The notes under the pieces are model-generated. The model searched no databases and was not told the origin of the DNA. It saw only the letters and a program-made list of their open reading frames with translations. Made by a program: the position numbers and the translations under genes. This document shows positions 36,298 to 44,033 of a stretch of DNA of 64,000 nt, in pieces. Location: positions 533,177-597,176 of the forward strand of contig NZ_FPAF01000002.1 of the NCBI RefSeq assembly GCF_900116295.1, given 5' to 3'. Position 1 is the stretch's first letter, and the number at the start of each line of letters is the position of its first letter. This DNA comes from Bacillus sp. 103mf. GTDB taxonomy: Bacteria > Bacillota > Bacilli > Bacillales > Bacillaceae_G.

Positions 36298-36562
36298 ATA
36301 TACTGGCTATTCAATTCATAAATAGCATTTACGATTCAGATTCCTTTTATCCTTCATTTAACTCCGCAAAAATCCACCTTCTGAGTTAATGCTGAAAATT
36401 AGATTTATAACTACCAAAATCCCTGCCCTATTCTAAACTACTAAAATAGCCAGATCTTCATTCCCTCCCCTTCAAGAAATACAACCTTATGATTCCATTT
36501 TTCTCATACTTTTCCTCATTATAATGGTATAGTAAGATAGATGAAAAAGAGAGGAGATTATT

Positions 36563-38266
36563 ATGGCAACGATTGGAATTGATCTAGGAACAACGAATAG
36601 TTTAGTAGCCTATTGGTCGGATAACGGCGCAGCTCTTATCCCGAATGCACTTGGCGAATATCTTACACCATCGGTCGTCAGCGTTGAAGAGAGCGGTGAA
36701 ATTTTAGTCGGACACATTGCTAAAGAGCGACTTATTACCCATCCGCACGTTACAGCATCAACGTTTAAACGATTTATGGGGACAGAGAAAAAATACCAAT
36801 TAGATACATACAATTTTTCTTCAGAAGAGCTCTCATCTTTTATCATTCAATCTTTAAAACAAGATGCAGAAGCTTATTTAAATGAATCGGTTACAGGTGC
36901 TGTTATTAGCGTTCCAGCTTATTTCAACGATGCTCAGCGCAAGGCTACGAAACTGGCTGCTGAAATTGCTGGATTAAAAGTTGAACGGCTTATTAGTGAA
37001 CCAACGGCAGCTGCCATCGCTTACGGACTGTACCAGGAAGCGGCAGAAACAAAATTTCTTGTATTTGATTTAGGCGGCGGTACATTCGACGTGTCCATTT
37101 TGGAATTATTTGAAGGAGTGATGGATGTTAAATCAATTGCCGGCGATAATTACCTCGGAGGCGAAGACTTCACAAAAAGCCTAATGACCTTTTTCTTAGA
37201 GTCACACCAACTCGATTCTGATTCACTTGATTCAAAAACCTTATCGTTAATTTATACACAAGCAGAACGTTGTAAGCTCACATTATGTGATAAGCCTACA
37301 GCGGGTATGAAAGTCGCTATCAATAATAAAACATACGAAACTCATATCAATAGAAGCGAATTTGAAAAATTGGTAACCCCGCTTCTCTTACGCCTTCGCT
37401 ATCCTATTGAACGCGCACTTCGTGATGCGTCGCTAAATCCTAATGATTTAGATGCTGTCATTCTAATTGGCGGTGCGACAAGAATGCCGCTTATCAGATC
37501 CGTCATTTCTAAAATGTTCGGACGTATGCCTTATGCGAATATTAATCCTGATGAAACGGTTGCTTTAGGCGCTGCGATTCAGGTTGCTTTAAAAGAACGG
37601 AACAAAGCGTTAGAAGAAGTCATCTTAACTGATGTTTGTCCATATACGTTAGGAACAAACGTTGTTCAAGAACTTAGAGACGGTACAAAAGAGTCCGGAT
37701 ATTTCTTCCCTATTATCGAGAGAAATACACCGATTCCTGTAAGCAGAGTTGAACGACTTTATACCGTCAATGATAGACAGCAATCTCTACTTGTTGATGT
37801 TTATCAGGGAGAACATCGTCTAGTAAAAAACAACTTAAAACTTGGTGAACTCAAAATCAAAATCCCCCCCGCTCCTGCTGGGAAGGAGTCTGTTGACGTA
37901 CGTTATACATACGATATTAATGGTATTCTCGAAGTCGAAGTGATAAGTACAACAACTGGAGAGAAAAAAAGAGCCGTTATTCAACAAAATGCCGGAAACC
38001 TTACGGAAAAAGAGATCGAAGCCAGACTTTTGGAATTGAAAGAAATTAAAATTCATCCCCGAGACCGGTCCGAAAACCGATTACTGCTCGCAAAAGGTGA
38101 ACGGCTCTATGAAGAGTTACTCGGTGACGAACGCCAAAAAGTCGCTACCTTGTTACAACAATTTGAAAGTGTGCTCACAACGCAAGATGATAAAAAAGTG
38201 AAAGAAGCTGCTCGTGTATTAAAAGAGCATTTAGAGAATATAGAAAGGTGGATCAGTCATTCATGA
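36563..38266 (+). CDS. hscC: HscC-type Hsp70 chaperone
   Basis: 567 residues. The N-terminal ATPase has GIDLGTTNSLVAYW, the phosphate-2 motif LVFDLGGGTFDVSIL and the adenosine motif VILIGGATRMPLI. The substrate-binding domain is present, but the C-terminal lid is shorter than in DnaK. The length fits HscC (about 556 in E. coli) rather than DnaK (about 610). HscC is a specialised Hsp70 with its own J-protein partners. The next gene encodes a J-domain protein with a 4-base ATGA overlap, and a DUF1266 gene follows, the same trio as in enterobacteria. GAGGAG precedes the ATG. Confidence 0.93.
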   Translation: MATIGIDLGTTNSLVAYWSDNGAALIPNALGEYLTPSVVSVEESGEILVGHIAKERLITHPHVTASTFKRFMGTEKKYQLDTYNFSSEELSSFIIQSLKQDAEAYLNESVTGAVISVPAYFNDAQRKATKLAAEIAGLKVERLISEPTAAAIAYGLYQEAAETKFLVFDLGGGTFDVSILELFEGVMDVKSIAGDNYLGGEDFTKSLMTFFLESHQLDSDSLDSKTLSLIYTQAERCKLTLCDKPTAGMKVAINNKTYETHINRSEFEKLVTPLLLRLRYPIERALRDASLNPNDLDAVILIGGATRMPLIRSVISKMFGRMPYANINPDETVALGAAIQVALKERNKALEEVILTDVCPYTLGTNVVQELRDGTKESGYFFPIIERNTPIPVSRVERLYTVNDRQQSLLVDVYQGEHRLVKNNLKLGELKIKIPPAPAGKESVDVRYTYDINGILEVEVISTTTGEKKRAVIQQNAGNLTEKEIEARLLELKEIKIHPRDRSENRLLLAKGERLYEELLGDERQKVATLLQQFESVLTTQDDKKVKEAARVLKEHLENIERWISHS

Positions 38267-39561
38267 GCATTTGGGAAACACTAGAAATTGAGCCTACCGA
38301 CAATATTCCAGCTATTAAAAAGGCTTATGCAAAACTTCTAAAGATTTATCATCCCGAAGACGATCCTGAAGGATACCAGCGACTGAGAGAAGCATTTGAT
38401 AAAGCGATAAAAAATGCAAAACAAATGCAGAGCACACCTCCCTCTCAACTAGAAAAAACGGATGAAAACGAAGAGAACTCCTATATCAATCCTGCATTTC
38501 CTACATGGATTGATGGGAACACTGAACTTGCTGCGACTCTCGTTTCAGAGCATCCTGTTCACGTATTTATGGAAAAAATCGAGACGCTGTATGACGATTT
38601 CTTTGCACGGATTGAACCAAAAAATTGGGAAAACTTATTAAGTTCCGATGTGATCTGGAACGTAGAACATGCTGCAGCAATTCAAGATAGATTAATAGAT
38701 TTTTTAGAATATCATTACCATTTCCCACGCTCAACTTGGGAACTTCTCGACAATGTATTCCACTTTAGTGAACAAGAAGAGGAGTTAGAGTTTGAATATA
38801 GTGAAGAAACGGTACAATTTCTTCTAGAGAGAATTAACGGTGCAAAGGAAATGCGTTATGATATTTTCAAGAAAAGTGATGATCTAGATTTTGAAGCGTA
38901 TTTACATTTACGTGAAGAAGTCCAGCACACACTTATGAATAATAACTTAGAAGCAGCAAAAAGTGCACTCGATTTTGCATACGATCTTTATCAAGAAGAC
39001 CCAGAGCTTTTACGCATGCAGGGCATTTATTATTTGCGCATCAAAAATAAAGAACGTGCGTTACAATCATTCAATGACATACTTGTCATTTGCCCGGATG
39101 ACCCAGATGGTTTACTTTATCGGGCCCAGATTTACTATGACCGTGGGCAGTTTGCAGATGCTATCAAGGACTGTGAGCATCTACTTTCGATTCAGCCGGA
39201 GCATATGGACGCACAGTTCTTATTAGTGAAGTATTCGTTCGAATCAGGTGATACAGAAACTGTAGCCACTAGGGCGTTGGATGTGGTAAAGCGTTATCCG
39301 GAACGCTTAGAATTTCGTTCATACAGTATTCGAGCTCACACTGAAATTCCAGAGAAGAGACAGAAACAAGAAATAAATATGAAGTTTATTATCGGCTATG
39401 CGCTATACTTTTTATTTCTATTTATTAGCCGTACCTGGGTTTATTTGATCTTTATGATTCTTATTGTTTTAACCCCATTACCATCTAAATATGCATTACT
39501 TCTCCTACTCCCACTTATTTGGGAAGCATGGAAATTCGTTAGGCTTAAAACATTAGCATAA
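38263..39561 (+). CDS. J-domain/TPR membrane co-chaperone (DjlB/DjlC-like)
   Basis: 432 residues from the ATG at 38263, which overlaps the upstream stop. The J-domain occupies about 1-65 (SIWETLEIEPTDNIPAIKKA, then YHPEDDPEGYQRLREAFDKA). The usual HPD tripeptide reads HPE, as I recall for DjlB/C-type partners of HscC. TPR-like helices follow (about 225-340: ALDFAYDLYQEDPELLRMQG, YRAQIYYDRGQFADAIKDCE), and two membrane segments close the protein (about 375-425). It presumably presents membrane-associated clients to the upstream Hsp70. Confidence 0.88.
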   Translation: MSIWETLEIEPTDNIPAIKKAYAKLLKIYHPEDDPEGYQRLREAFDKAIKNAKQMQSTPPSQLEKTDENEENSYINPAFPTWIDGNTELAATLVSEHPVHVFMEKIETLYDDFFARIEPKNWENLLSSDVIWNVEHAAAIQDRLIDFLEYHYHFPRSTWELLDNVFHFSEQEEELEFEYSEETVQFLLERINGAKEMRYDIFKKSDDLDFEAYLHLREEVQHTLMNNNLEAAKSALDFAYDLYQEDPELLRMQGIYYLRIKNKERALQSFNDILVICPDDPDGLLYRAQIYYDRGQFADAIKDCEHLLSIQPEHMDAQFLLVKYSFESGDTETVATRALDVVKRYPERLEFRSYSIRAHTEIPEKRQKQEINMKFIIGYALYFLFLFISRTWVYLIFMILIVLTPLPSKYALLLLLPLIWEAWKFVRLKTLA

Positions 39562-39573
39562 GGAGGAGACAGA

Positions 39574-40254
39574 ATGCCTGTTTTATATAAAAGAAAACGA
39601 GAGAAACAGCTCGAACTATATTTCCGCTGTCTGTCTTCCGTTTGTTTAAATTGTGTTTATCTTACAAACTATTTTACCCGATATGAATTCACCCTTATCA
39701 GAGACCGCTTTATTGGGAAACGTTTTTTGAAGAACGTGTTATGGACATGGAAGATCGAAAATTCGACGGAGTTAAAAGAGAAAATCATTTGGTTTTTAGA
39801 AGAAGGAACACGGCAGGAATTTAATCGTATACGCCATCAATTGACTCCTCTTTCCGAGGCAGCGCGAAAGCAATTATCGAAAGACCATCCTGACTATGAA
39901 AAACTTTATATTGCTAATTACGGATTACATATTTTGACGGATTCCGGAATTGCAGCGTTTGATTATGCATGGTGTATCTGTTTATGTCGGGTCGGTAGAA
40001 GACTCGGTTATTTATCAAAACAGGAAGCAAAGAACTTTATGATACAGGCTGCACGACTTTCACAACATTCTTATTCAGATTGGCACGAGTATTTTAACGC
40101 CTTTCGTATCGGCAGCCACTTTAACGCAAATGATATAGAATTCATAAATAAAGATAAGTATAGTATTAATTACGTATCGCACTTGTTTAATTATAAAAAA
40201 ACTCTATTGAGTGCTGTTCCATGGGAAAATAATCTACTTAAAGATTTAAGTTAA
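39574..40254 (+). CDS. DUF1266 protein of the chaperone operon
   Basis: 226 residues. The C-terminal half has the DUF1266 look: AFDYAWCICLCRVGRRLGYLSKQEA in pieces, AARLSQHSYSDWHEYFNAFRIG. In E. coli DUF1266 proteins YbeR and YbeU lie beside djlB, djlC and hscC. Finding the same trio here in a Gram-positive supports a functional link. GGAGGAG is well placed and the gap to the upstream gene is 12 bases, so it is in the same operon. A terminator follows. The function is unknown; I suggest a client or an accessory factor. Confidence 0.85.
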   Translation: MPVLYKRKREKQLELYFRCLSSVCLNCVYLTNYFTRYEFTLIRDRFIGKRFLKNVLWTWKIENSTELKEKIIWFLEEGTRQEFNRIRHQLTPLSEAARKQLSKDHPDYEKLYIANYGLHILTDSGIAAFDYAWCICLCRVGRRLGYLSKQEAKNFMIQAARLSQHSYSDWHEYFNAFRIGSHFNANDIEFINKDKYSINYVSHLFNYKKTLLSAVPWENNLLKDLS

Positions 40255-40277
40255 ATCATACTATGATTCTTAACCAA

Positions 40278-40324
40278 TTTGATAAAAAGTCCTGGGAACT
40301 ATGATTTCCAGGACTTTTTTATCA
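40278..40324. terminator. Terminator of the chaperone operon
   Basis: AAAAAGTCCTGG / CCAGGACTTTTTT. Confidence 0.9.
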
Positions 40325-40404
40325 ATGATTTTCATCCGTATATCTTTAATCAAAATTTCCAGTTTTTCTCGTTTCATTATGAATGCATTTCGCTACTTCT
40401 AGCT

Positions 40405-41823
40405 TTAATTTAAATTAAAAATACGATTTTTTATAGAATCGATTTCATTTGCAGTCAACATTTGAGAAATATAAATGACAGGTGCCCCTGTATCTGATAA
40501 TTGACAATTACTAATAATAAAATCATATTTAATATTATAATTTGGTATCCTATCTATATTTACATTTTCCCCTAAGCTTTGTTTTAACTTCCTATAAATA
40601 AGATTTTTTTCAACGGTTGTCCCAGAAAATACAAGTACAATGTTTATTTCGTTACAAATTGAGTTAAGAATCGCTGTTGCATGAGAGGCAATATATTTTA
40701 TTTCATCTTTCGTAAATTTTTTCTCATTATATGTTTCATTCCAATTAGAAATTAAGGAGAGATTTTCCTTATAATTTCGCAATAATACACTATCTAAAGA
40801 ATTTATTGGATCAAAAACATGACGAATTGAAAAATGAAGTTCTCTTAAAATACACACCATATAAAAATACGGAATTACTTCAGCTTTCAATTTTCCCTTC
40901 AATTCATTCGGTAATTGATTGTATATTAAAAGGGTAGTAATAAGATTAATGAATTTTTTATAAACCTCCTGATCACATTCACTTACATATTCAAGCATTG
41001 CCTTTCCCTGTGAACTTGTACTTATTAATCCGAAAAATAAAAATAAATGCAGTGCATCTTTTTCGTATTTTGGAAATTTGATCTTATAATAATTCTCAAT
41101 TTCTATAATCATTTCATTAAGACAAGTTGCTTGCTTACGGCTGTATATAGGCTTGAATTTTATTTCTTTCGTTACACAATGTTTATTATAAAATCGATTT
41201 ATAAAAACAAAAACAATACTGCGTAACAATAAGATATCCATGTGAACTTCGTTACGATAGAGAATAGATAAAAGTTTTTTTCTTAACTCAATAGGTAATA
41301 CAGATTGATCTGAAAATTGTTGTGTAAAGTAAAAGAAACAAATATAGTAATATCTTATATTCATTTCATCTCCTTCTAGTTGAAGATTTCTGAATTTAAT
41401 ATTTAACCTACTTTCATTTAAAATTCTATTATAATCTTTTAAATGGTTTCTCAAAGTTAACTTATTCATATATAAAATTTGTGACCATTTTTCTAATGTG
41501 TAATACTTATTATGAAATATTTCTAACATAACTTTATAAAGTACACTTTCTGTCAAATAAGAATGAATCACAGGTAATACAGACTCTTCCACCGGTTTAT
41601 TTAAAGTGTATCCTCTCGTTTTAACACTAATAATTTCCCAATTCCCTGGCAATTTCTTTCTTAATTGAGAAATATCATTCATGATTGTTCGTGTCGAACA
41701 CTGTAGCTGATCTGCAAAATTTTGAGAAGATACTAATTTTGGTTCACGATTTAAAGCCTCCAGTATAAAAATTTGTCGTTTTATTGCTTTATCATCTATT
41801 AAACTATAAATAAAATTACGCAT
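40405..41823 (-). CDS. Mga/AtxA-like transcriptional regulator
   Basis: 472 residues from the ATG at 41823, with GGAAGGTAAC upstream. Longer frames run into an R1 repeat. The N-terminal winged-helix regions (RQIFILEALNREPKLVSSQN-FADQLQCSTRTIMNDISQL and a second HTH near residue 90-145, WSQILYMNKLTLRNHLKDY) are followed by PRD-like helical domains and a C-terminal EIIB-like fold (VLVFSGTTVEKNL). AtxA and AcpA of B. anthracis share this size and order, and activity there responds to phosphorylation of PRD histidines and CO2. The target genes here are unknown. The Cys/Asn-rich low-GC coding is like its neighbours. Confidence 0.85.
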   Translation of the reverse strand: MRNFIYSLIDDKAIKRQIFILEALNREPKLVSSQNFADQLQCSTRTIMNDISQLRKKLPGNWEIISVKTRGYTLNKPVEESVLPVIHSYLTESVLYKVMLEIFHNKYYTLEKWSQILYMNKLTLRNHLKDYNRILNESRLNIKFRNLQLEGDEMNIRYYYICFFYFTQQFSDQSVLPIELRKKLLSILYRNEVHMDILLLRSIVFVFINRFYNKHCVTKEIKFKPIYSRKQATCLNEMIIEIENYYKIKFPKYEKDALHLFLFFGLISTSSQGKAMLEYVSECDQEVYKKFINLITTLLIYNQLPNELKGKLKAEVIPYFYMVCILRELHFSIRHVFDPINSLDSVLLRNYKENLSLISNWNETYNEKKFTKDEIKYIASHATAILNSICNEINIVLVFSGTTVEKNLIYRKLKQSLGENVNIDRIPNYNIKYDFIISNCQLSDTGAPVIYISQMLTANEIDSIKNRIFNLN

Positions 41824-41864
41824 TAATCTGTTACCTTCCCTCAAAACTATCAAGACTTTAAAGC

Positions 41865-41983
41865 TATATAAATACAAATTGAAAAACGACGTCAAAATCC
41901 CTTTCTTTTTAGGAGAGGACGAAAGCATCTAGCCTTGCATAGCAGAGACCTATATGTCGAAAAATTAAAATGGATTTATATAA
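41865..41983. repeat. R1 family copy e (short form)
   Basis: TATATAAATACAAATTGAAA ... GGACGAAAGCATCTAGCC ... TATATGTCGAAAAATTAAAA-TGGATTTATATA. Inverted termini. Confidence 0.8.
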
Positions 41984-42089
41984 TCGGAATTCTATATATA
42001 TTACTATTGTTTATTGTTAATTAAAGATAGATATTAGAATTTATTATAAACTATTGATAATTTTACCATAATAATAGAATGACCTCTAA

Positions 42090-42203
42090 TATATATAAGT
42101 TAAAAAACAACATAAAAACCCCTTTCTTTTAAGAAGGGACGAGAGAATCTGGCCTTGCATAGCAACAACTTATATGTCAAAAACTTAAAATGAATTTATA
42201 TAG
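42090..42203. repeat. R1 family copy f (short form)
   Basis: ATATATAAGTTAAAAAACAA ... GGGACGAGAGAATCTGGCC ... TATATGTCAAAAACTTAAAA-TGAATTTATATA. Same order and orientation as copy e, 105 bases downstream. Confidence 0.8.
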
Positions 42204-42464
42204 TTTAATTCCATGCTTCTCATTATCTCTATTAGTAATTTTGATAACCTTTTGTACACTTTCGAGTACCATTGAGAATCTATCGTAAAAAAATACGCAC
42301 TATAAAAACCGTACCCACAAATAGAGTCTTGAAAACGCTCTTTTTTTTCAGTTATTAAAGGAAAAAATATTAATTTTAAATACTCTATAAAGTGATATCC
42401 TTATATTACAAAAGTTATTTGGCCAACTTTTGTATTCGTAATGTCATAACCTGTATAATTAAAG

Positions 42465-42541
42465 TGTTTGATTAGAAAACCGTCAATTCTATCAAACAAC
42501 GTAAAAAGCCATGTTACTCTATTAAGTATCGTGGCTTTTTG
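42465..42541 (+). ncRNA. Candidate small RNA with own promoter and terminator
   Basis: A sigma-A-like promoter (TTGTAT 42430-42435, 18 bases, TATAAT 42454-42459) is followed by a stem-loop (GTTTGAT-T-AGAA / TTCT-ATCAAAC, 42466-42497) and a terminator (AAAAGCCATG...CGTGGCTTTTT, 42504-42540). No open frame lies between. It is not an R1 copy. The expected transcript is about 77 nt. Confidence 0.5.
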
Positions 42542-42550
42542 TGTTGAACC

Positions 42551-42810
42551 TATATAAATATAAATTAAAAAATCCTCTTTTTTTTACGCGGGCGAGAGTA
42601 TCTGGCCATGCATAGAAGCGCTTTTTGCCTCGGCGGAAGACGCGAAGCCACCGACTGTTCTAGCAGTTGGAGCTGGATCATAAAGAAAAGCGGAGCCGAC
42701 TGTTTAGGCCCTCATGTCTAAGAACCTTCTTGTGTGGAAGGTTCTTAGACATGAGGGCCTAGGAGGCAGAGCTAGACGAAGATGTTGAAAAATGAAAATG
42801 GATATATATT
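42551..42810. repeat. R1 family copy g with nested GC-rich and hairpin insertions
   Basis: R1 ends (TATATAAATATAAATTAAAA ... AAAATGGATATATAT) enclose a GC-rich block (AAGCGCTTTTTGCCTCGGCG) related to the insert in two bcr1 copies, then AGAAAAGCGGAGCCGACTG, then a long hairpin (42703-42763). Confidence 0.7.
42703..42763. repeat. 25-bp perfect hairpin
   Basis: Arms TAGGCCCTCATGTCTAAGAA-CCTTC and complement at 42705-42729 and 42737-42761, loop TTGTGTG. No T-run follows, so it is not a usual terminator. Confidence 0.85.
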
Positions 42811-42863
42811 GTTTGTTCACTTGCTGCAATTCATCCACAATGAAGGTTTACTCATTCATAATA

Positions 42864-42912
42864 AAAAACGCGATCAATTTCTAATAATCAATTAGGAATT
42901 GATCGCGTTTTT
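42864..42912. terminator. Terminator after AmiS/UreI gene
   Basis: AAAAACGCGATCAATT / AATTGATCGCGTTTTT. Confidence 0.9.
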
Positions 42913-42939
42913 CTAAATAAATAGGTTAGTAAATTAACT

Positions 42940-43590
42940 TCACTTGGTTTTTCCACACTTTTCAATGGTGTGCGTATCTATGTTTTTATGAACAGCATTT
43001 ACATTTCCTTTCAACTTAAACGTACAAACACAGAAATATATAATCGAAAGAATAGATATACATATCCATAAATTATATACATAAGAAGTTTCCCATACAC
43101 CTATAAGGGAAAGAAGAGCAGGACAAGTTAGTGTAACCCATGACTGTACAAAGGCTATTTTTCCAACATAATGATTGATGCTCTTTTTCTGTACATTAGA
43201 AATAAAAAATAAGAACCATAGAAATGCCCACATGAACCAAGTTAACGCATTAACGATATCATGAAAATGTATAATAGCTACAATCATGTAGAATAGTGCA
43301 ATAATCGCTACCCAAAGAGAAAACCAGCCTAATCCATCACCCTTCAATCCTGCAATGAAAGTAACTCCTACATATAAATAAGTTAAACCAAATAAAAAAG
43401 TAGCTGCATATAAATAAACTGTCCAATTACTTTGATCAGATACTACAATTAAATAGAAAGGAATAATAATTTGCAGTACACCTACAAATAAATTAAAAAC
43501 ACCTGCACTCTTTTCGTCTGCTTTTCCTAGCATCACAAGGCTATTTAAAAAGAGCGCTGCACCAGAAATCAATAATCCTACATTACCCAT
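42940..43590 (-). CDS. AmiS/UreI-family channel or transporter
   Basis: 216 residues from the ATG at 43590 (MGNVGLLISGAALFLNSLVM). Six to seven hydrophobic segments, with YLYAATFLFGLTYLYVG and WFMWAFLWFLFFISN, match the AmiS/UreI family of short-chain amide or urea channels. No urease or amidase genes are near. The C-terminal tail is longer and hydrophilic (NVNAVHKNIDTHTIEKCGKT). The start ATG overlaps the stop of a 13-codon leader frame, and a cre-like site lies upstream, so catabolite repression and translational coupling are possible. Confidence 0.82.
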   Translation of the reverse strand: MGNVGLLISGAALFLNSLVMLGKADEKSAGVFNLFVGVLQIIIPFYLIVVSDQSNWTVYLYAATFLFGLTYLYVGVTFIAGLKGDGLGWFSLWVAIIALFYMIVAIIHFHDIVNALTWFMWAFLWFLFFISNVQKKSINHYVGKIAFVQSWVTLTCPALLSLIGVWETSYVYNLWICISILSIIYFCVCTFKLKGNVNAVHKNIDTHTIEKCGKTK

Positions 43591-43624
43591 ATATATTCTT
43601 GTGAAAAACAAAACTGTTTTTCAC
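43583..43624 (-). CDS. Leader peptide frame overlapping the AmiS/UreI start
   Basis: GAGGAGGT lies six bases before a GTG that opens MKNSFVFHKNIYG, ending in a TAA that overlaps the channel gene's ATG. The first 24 bases form a perfect hairpin (GTGAAAAAC / GTTTTTCAC). The channel ATG itself has no good ribosome site, so re-initiation after the leader may be how it is translated. No experiment supports this. Confidence 0.45.
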   Translation of the reverse strand: MKNSFVFHKNIYG

Positions 43625-43775
43625 AACGATACCTCCTCACATCATACATTCATTTTTTCATAGTTTTAACAATAAAAAGCAACTCCCCTTCTCCAATAAC
43701 ATGTGACAGAGGAACTGCTTGTATTTAGAAAAATTTACAACAGGCCATACATTTGAAATGCATATGCTTTTTCAA

Positions 43776-43789
43776 TTAAGCGCTTTCAA
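43776..43789 (-). promoter_or_regulatory. cre-like site (CcpA)
   Basis: On the minus strand TTGAAAGCGCTTAA, close to the cre consensus TGAAANCGNTTNCA. It lies 150-200 bases upstream of the AmiS/UreI gene. Confidence 0.55.
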
Positions 43790-44033
43790 AAAAGTATGCA
43801 TTAAATTATGAAAACGATATCAATATAGTAACAGCATTTAGTGCAAAAGTAAATAATATAAAAAATCCATAAAGTGAAACTTTATATTTATTATTCTATG
43901 CTCTAAAAGTTGCATTACATCTTAATATAGTCATAGAATTAGTCTGTAGTCGAAAATAGATAAAGAGCGGGTAAACTGAAGAAAAAAGAAAAAGCTAAAA
44001 AAATTTGAAAAGGAAAATGGAGAGATGAATTAA

